From contig NZ_CP195105.1 in the NCBI RefSeq assembly GCF_051175565.1, forward strand, positions 1,364,001 through 1,428,000: a stretch of DNA of 64,000 nucleotides, read 5' to 3'. The position numbers were made by a program, and so were the translations under genes. The notes below the pieces were generated by a model. That model had not been told where the DNA came from, searched no databases, and saw only the letters and a list, made by a program, of their open reading frames with translations. The stretch comes from Daejeonia sp002484105 (GTDB lineage: Bacteria; Bacteroidota; Bacteroidia; Flavobacteriales; Weeksellaceae). This document shows positions 50,262-58,750 of the stretch, in pieces; position 1 is the first letter of the stretch; the number at the start of each line of letters is the position of its first letter.

Positions 50262-52685
50262 TTATTCATACTTCAGATATTTCACGAGGTTTACTTTTGT
50301 GGCTTGATAGGATTTGATGCTGACCACAGCAAATGTTAGAATTAGCAACAGAACAAAGCTTAACAGATATGGGAACAAAGGCATTTCGATGCGATAGGCA
50401 AAATCTTTCAGCCATTCGTTCATAAAATAATAACTGATCGGAATGCTGATGAAAACAGCGATTGCCGCAATCAACAGGAATTTTTTCGACAAATCCCAAA
50501 TAATGGTTTTTTCATCCGCGCCCAATGTTTTCTTAATCGCAACGTCTTTCAGTTTTTGTTCGATTAATAAAGAGGAAAGCGCAAATAATCCCAGTAAAGC
50601 CACGATTAAAACAACTGCATTCAAAATCGTGAAAAGGGTTTGTTGCTTTTGATATTTATCAAATGTTTTGGCAAATTTTTTATCGATAAACTGATATTGA
50701 AATGCATATCCGGGTTCTGCTTTCTTTTCCCAGAATTCTTGAATTCTTTTCAAAGTTCCCTGAACATCATTTTTATTTAATTTTACTTGTACATTGCTGA
50801 TTTGATCGCGGTTCCAATTCGTTCCATAAAAGAAATACAAGTTGGCATCTACTTCATTGGCTACGCTTTGCTGGTTAAAATCTTTGGTTACGCCAATAAT
50901 CGTATAAGGTTTATCATCGAATCCTGGTTGCACTTGTTTATTCAACGCTTCAGCGGCAGTCCAACCCATTTTTCTTAAAAACGCTTCGTTTACCACCGCG
51001 TTACTAATGGTATCAGAAGATAGTTTCGGATTGAAATCCCGACCTGCGAGAAATTTAATTTTATAGAATGTAAAGAAATTCAAGTCGATGGAACCGTGAT
51101 TGGCCATAATGCTTTTTTTCGCTACAGGATCGTCCACATTCGAGGAGCCGCTAGAACCATTTCCGATCACTTGTTTACTGTACGTAACATCTTCTACACC
51201 TGGAATTTTTGAAATTTCCCGTTTCATTAATTCATAAAAAAGAAAAGGTTTTTGTTTATTTTCGTTAAAGGGAATTACAATGGCTTGATCTCCGCTAAAC
51301 CCTAAATCTTTATTCATCATATATTTTACCTGCGAATGGATGATTAAACCTGCGGTGATGAAAAATGCCGAAATCATTAATTGTAAAGTTAGAATGCCGT
51401 TGCGTAGCCAAATTCCGTGACTGCTTCGTGAAAAATTTCCTTTTAATGTGTTAATCGGTTTAAAATTCGCGAGATATAAGGCAGGAATTATTCCCGAAAT
51501 AAACGTTACAGCGAGCATCATTAAAAGCGAATACAGGTAAATATGGAAGTCACTCATTGAAAGCTCTTTTCCGAGGAATTTATTGTAGTACGGAAGCAGT
51601 AATTCCGTTAACATCAGTGATAAAAGATACGCCACAAAACAGATGATGAATGTTTCTAACAGAAATTGTAAAATAAGTCCAAATCTTCCCGCGCCAATTG
51701 CTTTTCTTACGCCGATTTCTTTGGCACGTTGTGATGCTTGTGCGGTTTTTAAGTTGATGAAATTAATGGCGGAAAGAATTACTATAAGAATGGAAAGCGC
51801 CATTAAAATATAGATGGTTTTTTTGTCGGTTTTATCGATTCCTGAACCTTTGGCGTCAAATTTCATTTTGTCGATTCGGGTGAGCGCAATTTCGGTTCCG
51901 CCGCCGCCACCTTCTTCGATATATTGTTGTGGAGTAATTCCTTTTTCTTTGGCATTCTTTTCAACGTGGTTGTGATAAAGAATTTTATTTATCTTTTGTA
52001 TGATCTCATCAACATTTGCGTCTTTTTTAAATTTAAACATTCCGGTCCAGTTGTAATTTCCCCATTGGTCTTCATTTCCTTTCAAATACGGGCTCAAAAT
52101 AACTGCTTCTGGATTAATCACGGATTTTCCTTCAGGACTTTTATAAATTCCAGAAACGGTATAGCTTTTTCCATTGTATGCTACCGTTTTTCCGATCGTG
52201 GACTGATCATTATTGCCAAATATTTCTTTTGCTTTTTCCTCAGAAAGTGCAATATTATCAGTGTTGGAAAGGGAATTGTCCAGGTTTCCTGCAACACTTT
52301 TGTAATTAAAAAAGCGGAAGAAGTTTGAACTGGCATCAAATAATTTTGCAGGAATAATTTTATTACCGAACTTCATATTCACTTCGCCATACCAGGAATT
52401 AAAAAGGACGTAATCTTCAATATCTTTAATTTCTTCTTTTGGAACCAGCATTTGCGGATAAGTGGCGCCAGACCAATATCCTTCGCTTTTACCCATTGAA
52501 TTCTCCACCAAATAAATTTGATCTTTTTGTGGATTTTGCGATTCGTAGGATTTTTCGTCGTTCCAATGCATCAGTATAAGCATGAAACCCGTTAACCCAA
52601 CGGTCAACCCAAAGAGGTTGATAAAGGTGGAAAGGGCATTTTTTTTATAATTGATCAATGCAATTTTGAGCCAATTGTGTAACAT
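50262..52685 (-). CDS. ABC transporter permease, double FtsX/MacB type (copy 2)
   Basis: 807 aa, same layout as the neighbour at 47755-50190: first helix near 20-40 (GLTVGLTGFMLILMHW), MacB-like periplasmic domain, three-helix FtsX core with IGVRKAIGAGRFGLILQFLL, second domain, and final core ending VKYLKYE. The last about 130 residues are nearly identical to copy 1 while the periplasmic domains have diverged, so the two may handle different substrates or form a heterodimer. The gene lies first of the pair, 46 bp after the outer-membrane protein gene. Confidence 0.9.
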   Translation of the reverse strand: MLHNWLKIALINYKKNALSTFINLFGLTVGLTGFMLILMHWNDEKSYESQNPQKDQIYLVENSMGKSEGYWSGATYPQMLVPKEEIKDIEDYVLFNSWYGEVNMKFGNKIIPAKLFDASSNFFRFFNYKSVAGNLDNSLSNTDNIALSEEKAKEIFGNNDQSTIGKTVAYNGKSYTVSGIYKSPEGKSVINPEAVILSPYLKGNEDQWGNYNWTGMFKFKKDANVDEIIQKINKILYHNHVEKNAKEKGITPQQYIEEGGGGGTEIALTRIDKMKFDAKGSGIDKTDKKTIYILMALSILIVILSAINFINLKTAQASQRAKEIGVRKAIGAGRFGLILQFLLETFIICFVAYLLSLMLTELLLPYYNKFLGKELSMSDFHIYLYSLLMMLAVTFISGIIPALYLANFKPINTLKGNFSRSSHGIWLRNGILTLQLMISAFFITAGLIIHSQVKYMMNKDLGFSGDQAIVIPFNENKQKPFLFYELMKREISKIPGVEDVTYSKQVIGNGSSGSSNVDDPVAKKSIMANHGSIDLNFFTFYKIKFLAGRDFNPKLSSDTISNAVVNEAFLRKMGWTAAEALNKQVQPGFDDKPYTIIGVTKDFNQQSVANEVDANLYFFYGTNWNRDQISNVQVKLNKNDVQGTLKRIQEFWEKKAEPGYAFQYQFIDKKFAKTFDKYQKQQTLFTILNAVVLIVALLGLFALSSLLIEQKLKDVAIKKTLGADEKTIIWDLSKKFLLIAAIAVFISIPISYYFMNEWLKDFAYRIEMPLFPYLLSFVLLLILTFAVVSIKSYQATKVNLVKYLKYE

Positions 52686-52731
52686 ACTTTAGTTATTGGT
52701 TGTTGCTTTTTTTATTCTGTTTTCAAATTCC

Positions 52732-54813
52732 TCAGAAAGTTACTGCCGGTGCCGTATCGTTATTGAGTTTACGATGGATGTTGTTTTGTTTTCCTTTGGC
52801 AAAATCGTAGCTAATGCCCAGCACGAACATATTTTTGTTGTTCATAATCTGCGTATGCGAACTATAATTCACAACGCTTTCGCTCAGGCTTTTCGTTTTG
52901 TATTCCGAAGGCATCCCGATCCAGTAGAAACCGGTCATCAGGGTCCAGTTGCTCAGTTTGTAGCTGGCAAAAGCATGATTTTGGTTTTCGTTGGTATTCA
53001 GAAAAGCACCGCTCAGGGTATAGCTCGGAATATTGAACTGGTACTGAAAAGAGAAATTTTTATATTCCGAACTCAACGTAAAACTATTTCTCAGATATTG
53101 GTTTCTGATCACTGTTCCATCTGTTTTTTTAAGGAGAACAGAAGCAAACTGCAAATAGGGTTTGATGACCAGCAAATCATTTCCAAAAGGTTTCAGAGAT
53201 CCGCTGAACTGCAATCCTGTCTGTCTTGTGTAGTCGGAATTGTCATAGGTCAGGGCATATCCGTTCAGTTGGGCACTATAAGTATAAAACTGCGTAATAT
53301 CCCTGTAAAGTATATTGTAGAACGGCACGAGATTAAAATCAAAATATTTGTTGTTGAAAGAATAAACCAGATTATTACGGAACACATGACTCGGTTTAAG
53401 ATAAGGATTTCCTGTCCTGTAAATATTGGGCACGGTTTGCACAATATTACTGCTCAGCGCATCTGCCCATGGGCTTTTTGAAGTATAATCTGACGTTAGC
53501 CTCAGGGACTGGTTTTTCGCTATAGTATAAGACAGAACAAGTTTAGGATTTGGTGTCCAGTCATTTTCCGTCGTTACGGAACTATTGTTATGGATGTTGG
53601 TCACGCCGATGCCTGCGCGGTATCCCAGCTTGCCTTTTTTCCCGGAAAATTCGGAATACAGATACTGTGTGAGGTAGTTGACCGTATATTCGGAGTATCC
53701 GCTAAGGTTGTTCAGCTCATTGGAAACATGATTGTTGGCGATGCGATATCCTGCACTCAGCTTTCCGGCATCAAACTGATGGGTATAGGCCACTTCTCCC
53801 ACAATGGAGTTCTGTTTGGCTTTCAGTTTCATATCGTTGTCGAAGACGCTTTCGCCATTAGAGCGTTTCCATTCCTTATCTGTTTCGTAAGAGCTGGTTT
53901 CATAGGCAGAACCCACCACATTAAAACTGATTTCGTCTTTCTTTCCGAAGTTTTTGGAGTAGTACAGATCCAAAGTTGGCGGTGCATAGCTGCTTCCGTT
54001 GCGGATACTGGTGCCGTGATCCTCCGCCTCGTTGTTCACGGAGAACACATTCTGCCCTGCAGACCGGTTGAAAGAAGTGAGAATTTCCATATTGAATTTT
54101 GCCTGAAAAGCATATCGGTCCGCCAGCTGATTGGTGTATCTCAATGTGATATACTGATCTGTATATCCGAAATGATCCTTGCGGTTTTCGAGGGTTTGAT
54201 ATTCGTTGCCGTTCAGCAGATATTCGTAGGTTTTCCGGACTTTCCGGTTGTCGTAATCCCGGAGATTGATGGAATATTCCAGTCCGAAATCATTTCTGCC
54301 CTGGGTATAACCGGCATAAGCAGATCCGTTTACAAATCCTGTTGTTAAGGCAGAACTGACATCAGCGCCCCATACATAACCGGTTTCCGGATTCCGGGTG
54401 ATGATGTTCACCACCGTATCGGCACGGCTGGCCCAGCGTGTCGGAGGATTGTCATAATATTCCACTTTCACCACATTTTGCGGCTGTATGCTTCTGATCT
54501 GCAGTTCTGTGGCTTCAATTCCGTTGATTAACGTTAACAGGGTGCCTCCTTTCGTGCTGGTGATTTTGTTGTCTATCGGACTGTACTGAAGTTCGGGAAG
54601 CGTTTTCAAAAGGTCGGCAGCATAGCGGGCTTTGTCCAGCGCATTCTGATCAAAAGTGTACACAGCTTTGTCTACATATTGTTTTTTGTGCTGTGCTTTC
54701 AGGACTACTTCCTGGATTTCCTGCGTTTGCACGGCAGAATCTTTCACGGGAGTTTCCTGTGCCTGAACGGCGAAGGAGAGTTGTATCAGTGCAATGGCTG
54801 CTGTTTTCTTCAT
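52732..54813 (-). CDS. TonB-receptor-like outer-membrane beta-barrel protein
   Basis: 693 aa from ATG 54813 (MKKTAAIALIQLSFAVQAQ), which gives a proper signal peptide; nine more residues upstream lack this. A plug-like domain (about 35-150; LLKTLPELQYSPIDNKI, LINGIEA) is followed by a barrel rich in alternating aromatic strands (OMP_b-brl_3-like). No SusD partner or carboxypeptidase-like repeat domain is present. Being inside the efflux cluster, it may be a sensor or envelope partner of the exporter. Whether it needs TonB is uncertain: a short TonB-box-like stretch (EIQEVVL) is visible at about residue 38. Confidence 0.85.
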   Translation of the reverse strand: MKKTAAIALIQLSFAVQAQETPVKDSAVQTQEIQEVVLKAQHKKQYVDKAVYTFDQNALDKARYAADLLKTLPELQYSPIDNKITSTKGGTLLTLINGIEATELQIRSIQPQNVVKVEYYDNPPTRWASRADTVVNIITRNPETGYVWGADVSSALTTGFVNGSAYAGYTQGRNDFGLEYSINLRDYDNRKVRKTYEYLLNGNEYQTLENRKDHFGYTDQYITLRYTNQLADRYAFQAKFNMEILTSFNRSAGQNVFSVNNEAEDHGTSIRNGSSYAPPTLDLYYSKNFGKKDEISFNVVGSAYETSSYETDKEWKRSNGESVFDNDMKLKAKQNSIVGEVAYTHQFDAGKLSAGYRIANNHVSNELNNLSGYSEYTVNYLTQYLYSEFSGKKGKLGYRAGIGVTNIHNNSSVTTENDWTPNPKLVLSYTIAKNQSLRLTSDYTSKSPWADALSSNIVQTVPNIYRTGNPYLKPSHVFRNNLVYSFNNKYFDFNLVPFYNILYRDITQFYTYSAQLNGYALTYDNSDYTRQTGLQFSGSLKPFGNDLLVIKPYLQFASVLLKKTDGTVIRNQYLRNSFTLSSEYKNFSFQYQFNIPSYTLSGAFLNTNENQNHAFASYKLSNWTLMTGFYWIGMPSEYKTKSLSESVVNYSSHTQIMNNKNMFVLGISYDFAKGKQNNIHRKLNNDTAPAVTF

Positions 54814-54832
54814 TTTTTCCGGTGTTGGTATC

Positions 54833-54945
54833 AATCTCACAGGTTTCTGAAGCCTGTGAGATTTTGTTAATATGAATGAATGTTTCTTGGTTTTTTTAAT
54901 AGGATTTCATCCTACCATTTGTTAAGTCGTCCCTTCGGGACTTCC
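54833..54945. repeat. REP-like palindrome cluster within the efflux cluster
   Basis: Three palindromes follow each other: AATCTCACAGG (54833-54843) with CCTGTGAGATT (54853-54863), AGGATTTCATCCT near 54900, and GTCCCTTCGGGAC near 54928. They fill the gap between the ATPase gene and the outer-membrane protein gene. The first could stop transcription on the plus strand. They look like the REP-like elements at 502-570 and 58286-58740. Confidence 0.65.
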
Positions 54946-55668
54946 TTATTCAAAATCTTTGGCATCTGCCTTCTGGAAAACATCTTTTCGCTGTGCAGCG
55001 TGTTCCTCACTGAAAATTTCGCCGTCTTTCATATTGACGATCCGCGAGGCAAAGCCAGCATCATAGGAAGAGTGTGTTACCATCACAATGGTGGAGCCTT
55101 CGCGGTGAAGTTCTGCCAAAAGATTCATCACTTCATTTCCGTTGGAAGAATCGAGGTTTCCGGTGGGTTCGTCGGCAAGAATCAGTTTGGGTTTGGTGAC
55201 CAAAGCTCTGGCTACGGCAGCCCGTTGTTGCTGTCCACCCGAAAGTTGCTGCGGATAATGTTTGGCGCGGTGACTGATGTTGATTTTTTCCAGAATTTCG
55301 TCCACACGTTTTTTACGTTCAGAGGAAGGAACGCCGTTGTAAATCAGCGGAAGTTCTACGTTTTCAAAAACCGTCAGCTCATCAATCAGATTAAAATTCT
55401 GGAAGATGAAGCCGATATTTTTTTTGCGGTAGCCGGATTTTATTCTTTCGGAAGTGCCCACAATTTCATGTTTCAAAAATTCATAAGAACCTTTGGAAGC
55501 ATCATCTAAAAGTCCGAGAATATTCAGCAGCGTGGATTTTCCACAGCCGGAAGGTCCCATTATGGCGACAAATTCGCCTTCGTTGATGTGGAGATCTACA
55601 TTGTTCAGTGCGGTGGTTTGCACTTCTTCGGTTTTGTATATTTTGGAAAGATTCTTAGTCGTAATCAT
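54946..55668 (-). CDS. ABC transporter ATPase (MacB/LolD type)
   Basis: 240 aa. MGPSGCGKSTLLNILGLLDD is Walker A, LSGGQQQRAAVARAL the signature, LILADEPTGNLDS Walker B and VMVTHSSYDAGF the His switch. The family powers FtsX-type permeases that move lipoproteins, peptides or drugs by mechanotransmission. It starts 4 bp inside the end of the DUF2807 gene and should drive one or both permeases downstream. Confidence 0.94.
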   Translation of the reverse strand: MITTKNLSKIYKTEEVQTTALNNVDLHINEGEFVAIMGPSGCGKSTLLNILGLLDDASKGSYEFLKHEIVGTSERIKSGYRKKNIGFIFQNFNLIDELTVFENVELPLIYNGVPSSERKKRVDEILEKINISHRAKHYPQQLSGGQQQRAAVARALVTKPKLILADEPTGNLDSSNGNEVMNLLAELHREGSTIVMVTHSSYDAGFASRIVNMKDGEIFSEEHAAQRKDVFQKADAKDFE

Positions 55669-56396
55669 ATGAGTTTAATATTTAAAGAATTTGAGTTTAA
55701 GGTGAGCACTTTTCCGAGGGTGGAATGATCGATGTTTACGGTTTCATATTGAAGTTTTTCAGCGTTTACTTTTGCGGCACTTGTGGCTTCGATATTCAGG
55801 ATATGGGTTTTGCCGGAAAGATTGACCTTGGCGGCAGATGTGGCTTCGATGTCCAATTGATGAACGTCCAGGTCAGCATCAAATTTCGAAGCACTCGTGA
55901 TGGCTGCTTTCAGATTCCGGGCATTAATTTTTCCCTGCATCTGGCTGGCACTGCTGATGTCAAGTTCTAAATCGGTAAACTGAAAGCCGTCTTCCACAAA
56001 TATTTTAGAAGCACTTTCGGCGCTGATTTTTTTCAAATCATGGGTGTAAATGGTAATTTCTGTGTTGGCATTGGTCACACCATTCGGGCTGTCGTAGGAA
56101 ATGGCCAGTTTTCCGTCTTTGTTTTTTACCGATACATATTTCAAAGCGTTGGAGGTAATCACCACTTTCTTTTCGGTGGAGGGTTTGATAAAGACTTTGA
56201 TCGCCGTTTCCACTTCAATTCCGGAGAAATCGCCCACGTTTATGGTTTTGGTTTCCATGGGTTGACTGGAAAAATTATCGGATGCTGAGGTCTCCCATGT
56301 TGTATTGTTTTTCCCTGTGGTTCCGTTGGTTTTCACCACAATGCAACTTTGAAGCGACAAAATAGCCACCATCATGATCAGGATTGTTTTTTTCAT
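55665..56396 (-). CDS. DUF2807 (head GIN domain) lipoprotein
   Basis: 243 aa. Residues 1-17 form a lipoprotein signal with lipobox LQSC. The rest is a right-handed parallel beta-helix-like DUF2807 domain: short repeats of VKTNG, DFSGIEVETAIKVFIK and ISSASQMQGKINARNL, ATSAAKVN. It should sit in the periplasmic leaflet or outer membrane; function is not known. It lies between the adaptor gene (15 bp) and the ATPase gene (overlap 4 bp), so it belongs to the exporter operon and may be its sensor or stabiliser. Confidence 0.85.
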   Translation of the reverse strand: MKKTILIMMVAILSLQSCIVVKTNGTTGKNNTTWETSASDNFSSQPMETKTINVGDFSGIEVETAIKVFIKPSTEKKVVITSNALKYVSVKNKDGKLAISYDSPNGVTNANTEITIYTHDLKKISAESASKIFVEDGFQFTDLELDISSASQMQGKINARNLKAAITSASKFDADLDVHQLDIEATSAAKVNLSGKTHILNIEATSAAKVNAEKLQYETVNIDHSTLGKVLTLNSNSLNIKLI

Positions 56397-56411
56397 GATT
56401 TTCAGATATTT

Positions 56412-57659
56412 TTATTTTTGTTTTATGTTCAACACTTCATAATTTTTAAAATCCGAATAGTCGGAAACGATTACCTGATCCCCTTTCTTCAGTCCGGAAA
56501 TTACTTCGTAATACAAAGGATTTTCTCTTCCTAATGAGACAACCTGCTTTACGGCTTTGTTACCTTTTACCACAAAAATCCATTTGCCGTTGGTATCTTT
56601 GTAGAAATTTCCTTTCGGGATCATCATGCTTTGCGTATCGGCAGAAAGTTTTAGTTTTACGCCGAACGTCATTCCGATTTTCAGATCTTTAGGTTTTTGA
56701 TCATCGGCAAAATTCAGTTCTACCGAAAATTGTCCATCCTTCACTTCCGGTAAAACTTTGGTGATGATAACATTATAGGTTTTATCGTTGTTTTCAAGAG
56801 TTCCTTTTATTCCGGGTTGCAATTTGTTCACGTAAAATTCGTCCACTTTCGCGACTAATTTGTAGCCATCCATCAAATCGATTTTTCCGATGCTTTCTCC
56901 TGAAGTAAGATTCTGTCCCAGCGAAAGATTGAATGACGACAACCGCCCTGAAACCGGCGCCATAATTAAAAAATTATTTTTGTTATTCCGCAGCATTTGC
57001 AAGCTTTTTTCCATTTGTTGGATGGAGGAAGTGATTGCTGTAATTTGTTGGTTTCTGCTTGCGTTTTCCTGAACGATTCCCTGTTCGGTAATTTGTTTTC
57101 TTTTTTGCTGATAATTCAAGTTTTGTAAGGCAAGGTCGTATTCGGATTTTTTGCCGATTTCGGCGTCATACAAACGTTTTTGAAGGTTATACTGCTTTTG
57201 TGCGGTATTGTAATCGTTTTGCGCGGAAAGTTGTTCTTTATTTTGGTTAAAAGCCTGATTTTTTAGTTCTAATAAAGAGTTTCTCATTTGACTGATCTGT
57301 TGCATAATCCCGGTCTCCTGATTCAGAAAATTGAATTCCGTATTGGGATTATAAATTCTCGCCAGGGGCATTCCTTGTGTTACCATTTGTCCGTCTTCTG
57401 CGTAAATTTCTTTTACCATTCCGCCTTCCAGAACATTCACCAATGAGGAGTTCATCGATTGTGTTTGGGCGGTAATCATCAGCATATCTTCGAACTTTCC
57501 TTGTGTAACTTCCTGAATTTGCAAATCCTCTGCATTGACATTCACCGTTTTTTTCTGTTGTAAGAAATACATCAGAAAAAGTCCGACTGCCACCATAATT
57601 GCCACCGCAATCAAAATGATTTTGAATTTGGAATGTTTTTTTTCTACCTTCGTATCCAT
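56412..57659 (-). CDS. MacA/HlyD-like periplasmic adaptor
   Basis: 415 aa from ATG 57659 (MDTKVEKKHSKFK), six residues shorter than the longest frame; the chosen start fits the sigma-54 promoter leader. One membrane helix at about 12-32 anchors it. A lipoyl half (VNVLEGGMVKEIYAEDGQMV), a long alpha-hairpin (about 110-235, heptad Gln/Leu/Lys) and beta-barrel domain ending in VVSLGRENPLYYEVISGLKKGDQVIV follow. It should bridge the permease and TolC. It is the first gene of the exporter cluster. Confidence 0.92.
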   Translation of the reverse strand: MDTKVEKKHSKFKIILIAVAIMVAVGLFLMYFLQQKKTVNVNAEDLQIQEVTQGKFEDMLMITAQTQSMNSSLVNVLEGGMVKEIYAEDGQMVTQGMPLARIYNPNTEFNFLNQETGIMQQISQMRNSLLELKNQAFNQNKEQLSAQNDYNTAQKQYNLQKRLYDAEIGKKSEYDLALQNLNYQQKRKQITEQGIVQENASRNQQITAITSSIQQMEKSLQMLRNNKNNFLIMAPVSGRLSSFNLSLGQNLTSGESIGKIDLMDGYKLVAKVDEFYVNKLQPGIKGTLENNDKTYNVIITKVLPEVKDGQFSVELNFADDQKPKDLKIGMTFGVKLKLSADTQSMMIPKGNFYKDTNGKWIFVVKGNKAVKQVVSLGRENPLYYEVISGLKKGDQVIVSDYSDFKNYEVLNIKQK

Positions 57660-57686
57660 AATAGTAAACTGATTCACAAAGTATTA

Positions 57687-57702
57687 TGCGATTGGTGTAC
57701 CA
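57687..57702 (-). promoter_or_regulatory. Sigma-54 promoter of the efflux operon
   Basis: Minus strand TGGTACACCAATCGCA, with the invariant GG (-24) and GC (-12) exactly 10 bp apart; the consensus is TGGCAC-N5-TTGCA, so there is one mismatch plus a Y-position change. Expected start of transcription is near 57676, leaving a short leader before the ATG at 57659. Confidence 0.7.
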
Positions 57703-57766
57703 GTAAAGAATCCTCTTGTAAGTGGTTGCAAATGAGAATTGAAGATTGATGAAAGGAGTAAAAAAG

Positions 57767-57803
57767 TGTTCGAAAACGAACAGTGAATGTCCAAAAATGA
57801 ACA
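57767..57803. promoter_or_regulatory. Two enhancer-like palindromes for an NtrC-type activator
   Basis: TGTTCGAAAACGAACA (57767-57782, perfect 6-4-6 inverted repeat) and TGTCCAAAAATGAACA (57788-57803) are 21 bp apart start to start, that is two helical turns. They lie 65-100 bp upstream of the sigma-54 box, the usual place of enhancer sites. Binding by the response regulator encoded at 58751 is inferred. Confidence 0.65.
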
Positions 57804-57806
57804 AAT

Positions 57807-58280
57807 ATGGCAGGAACTTTTTCACAAATTTATATTCAACTTGTTTTCGCTGTAGAGAACAGACAGAGTCTTATTCATGAACAATGGGAAGGCGAATTGT
57901 ATTCCTATATTGCGGGGATTATCCGAAATAAAGGACAAAAACCTCTTGCGATTAATGGAATGCCGGATCATATTCATATCCTTATAGGGATGAAGCCGAA
58001 TTGTTGTCTGTCGGATTTGGTTCGTGAAATCAAGAAATCCTCCAACGAATTTGTGAATGGGAAAGAATTTCTTGCCTACAAATTTGCTTGGCAGCAGGGA
58101 TATGGAGCGTTTTCATATAGCCAGTCAGCAATGGGAGATGTAATTCGGTATATCAACAACCAGAAAATACACCATCAGAAAAGGTCTTTCAAGTCCGAAT
58201 ATTTGGATTTTTTGAGGAAGTATGAAATTGAATATGATGAAAAATACGTGTTTCAATGGTTGGATAAAGAAGAGAAATAG
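57807..58280 (+). CDS. REP-associated tyrosine transposase (RAYT, IS200-like)
   Basis: 157 aa Y1/HUH transposase. GMPDHIHILIGMKP contains the HUH motif (His-Ile-His) near residue 54; the C-terminal helix with MGDVIRYINNQKIHHQK carries the likely catalytic Tyr. There are no IS ends around the gene, the mark of a RAYT rather than an IS. It is directly followed by a 188-bp tandem array of palindromes that resemble REPs. Its ATG lies only 4 bp after the second enhancer-like site of the efflux promoter. Confidence 0.85.
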   Translation: MAGTFSQIYIQLVFAVENRQSLIHEQWEGELYSYIAGIIRNKGQKPLAINGMPDHIHILIGMKPNCCLSDLVREIKKSSNEFVNGKEFLAYKFAWQQGYGAFSYSQSAMGDVIRYINNQKIHHQKRSFKSEYLDFLRKYEIEYDEKYVFQWLDKEEK

Positions 58281-58285
58281 TGAAC

Positions 58286-58740
58286 GGGATTCCGAAGGAA
58301 TCCAATTATTATAGAAACAAATATTAGGGTTTAAAAGGCGATGCCGAAGGTATCGCATAAAATAAAGAGGAAGGTAATACGACTCCTTCGAAGTCGCTCA
58401 TTACTATTCAAAATTATCTTCTATAGAAATATGATCCCTTTGGGATCAAGAAAAGAAATATTGATGAGAGGAGGGGATTCCGAAGGAATCCAATTTTTAT
58501 AGAAAAAAAATGAGGAATTTTAAAGGCGATGCCGAAGGTATCGCATAAAATAAAGAGGAACGTAATACGACTACTTCGGGGTAGCCCATTCCTGTTCAAA
58601 TTTATTTTCTATAGAAATATGATCTTTTCGGGATCACGAGAAGAAATATTGATGAGAGGAGGGGATTCCGAAGGAATCCAATTATTATAGAAAAAATTGA
58701 GAAATTTTAAATTCGATGCCGAAGGCATCGAATAACAACA
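58286..58740. repeat. 188-bp tandem repeat array of REP-like palindromes (BIME-like), about 2.4 units
   Basis: Units begin at 58286, 58474 and 58662, an exact 188-bp period. Each full unit holds four palindromes: GGATTCCGAAGGAATCC, GCGATGCCGAAGGTATCGC, one of GACTCCTTCGAAGTC type, and one of GATCCCTTTGGGATC type; in unit 2 the last two are changed but retain the fold. No coding frame is supported. It fills the gap between the RAYT and the response regulator genes. Confidence 0.85.
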
Positions 58741-58750
58741 CAACAACTAT

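Noticed and set aside
58286..58740. CRISPR-like array
   Set aside because: The period is 188 bp with conserved spacers between palindromes and no cas genes nearby; it is a tandem REP/BIME-like array.
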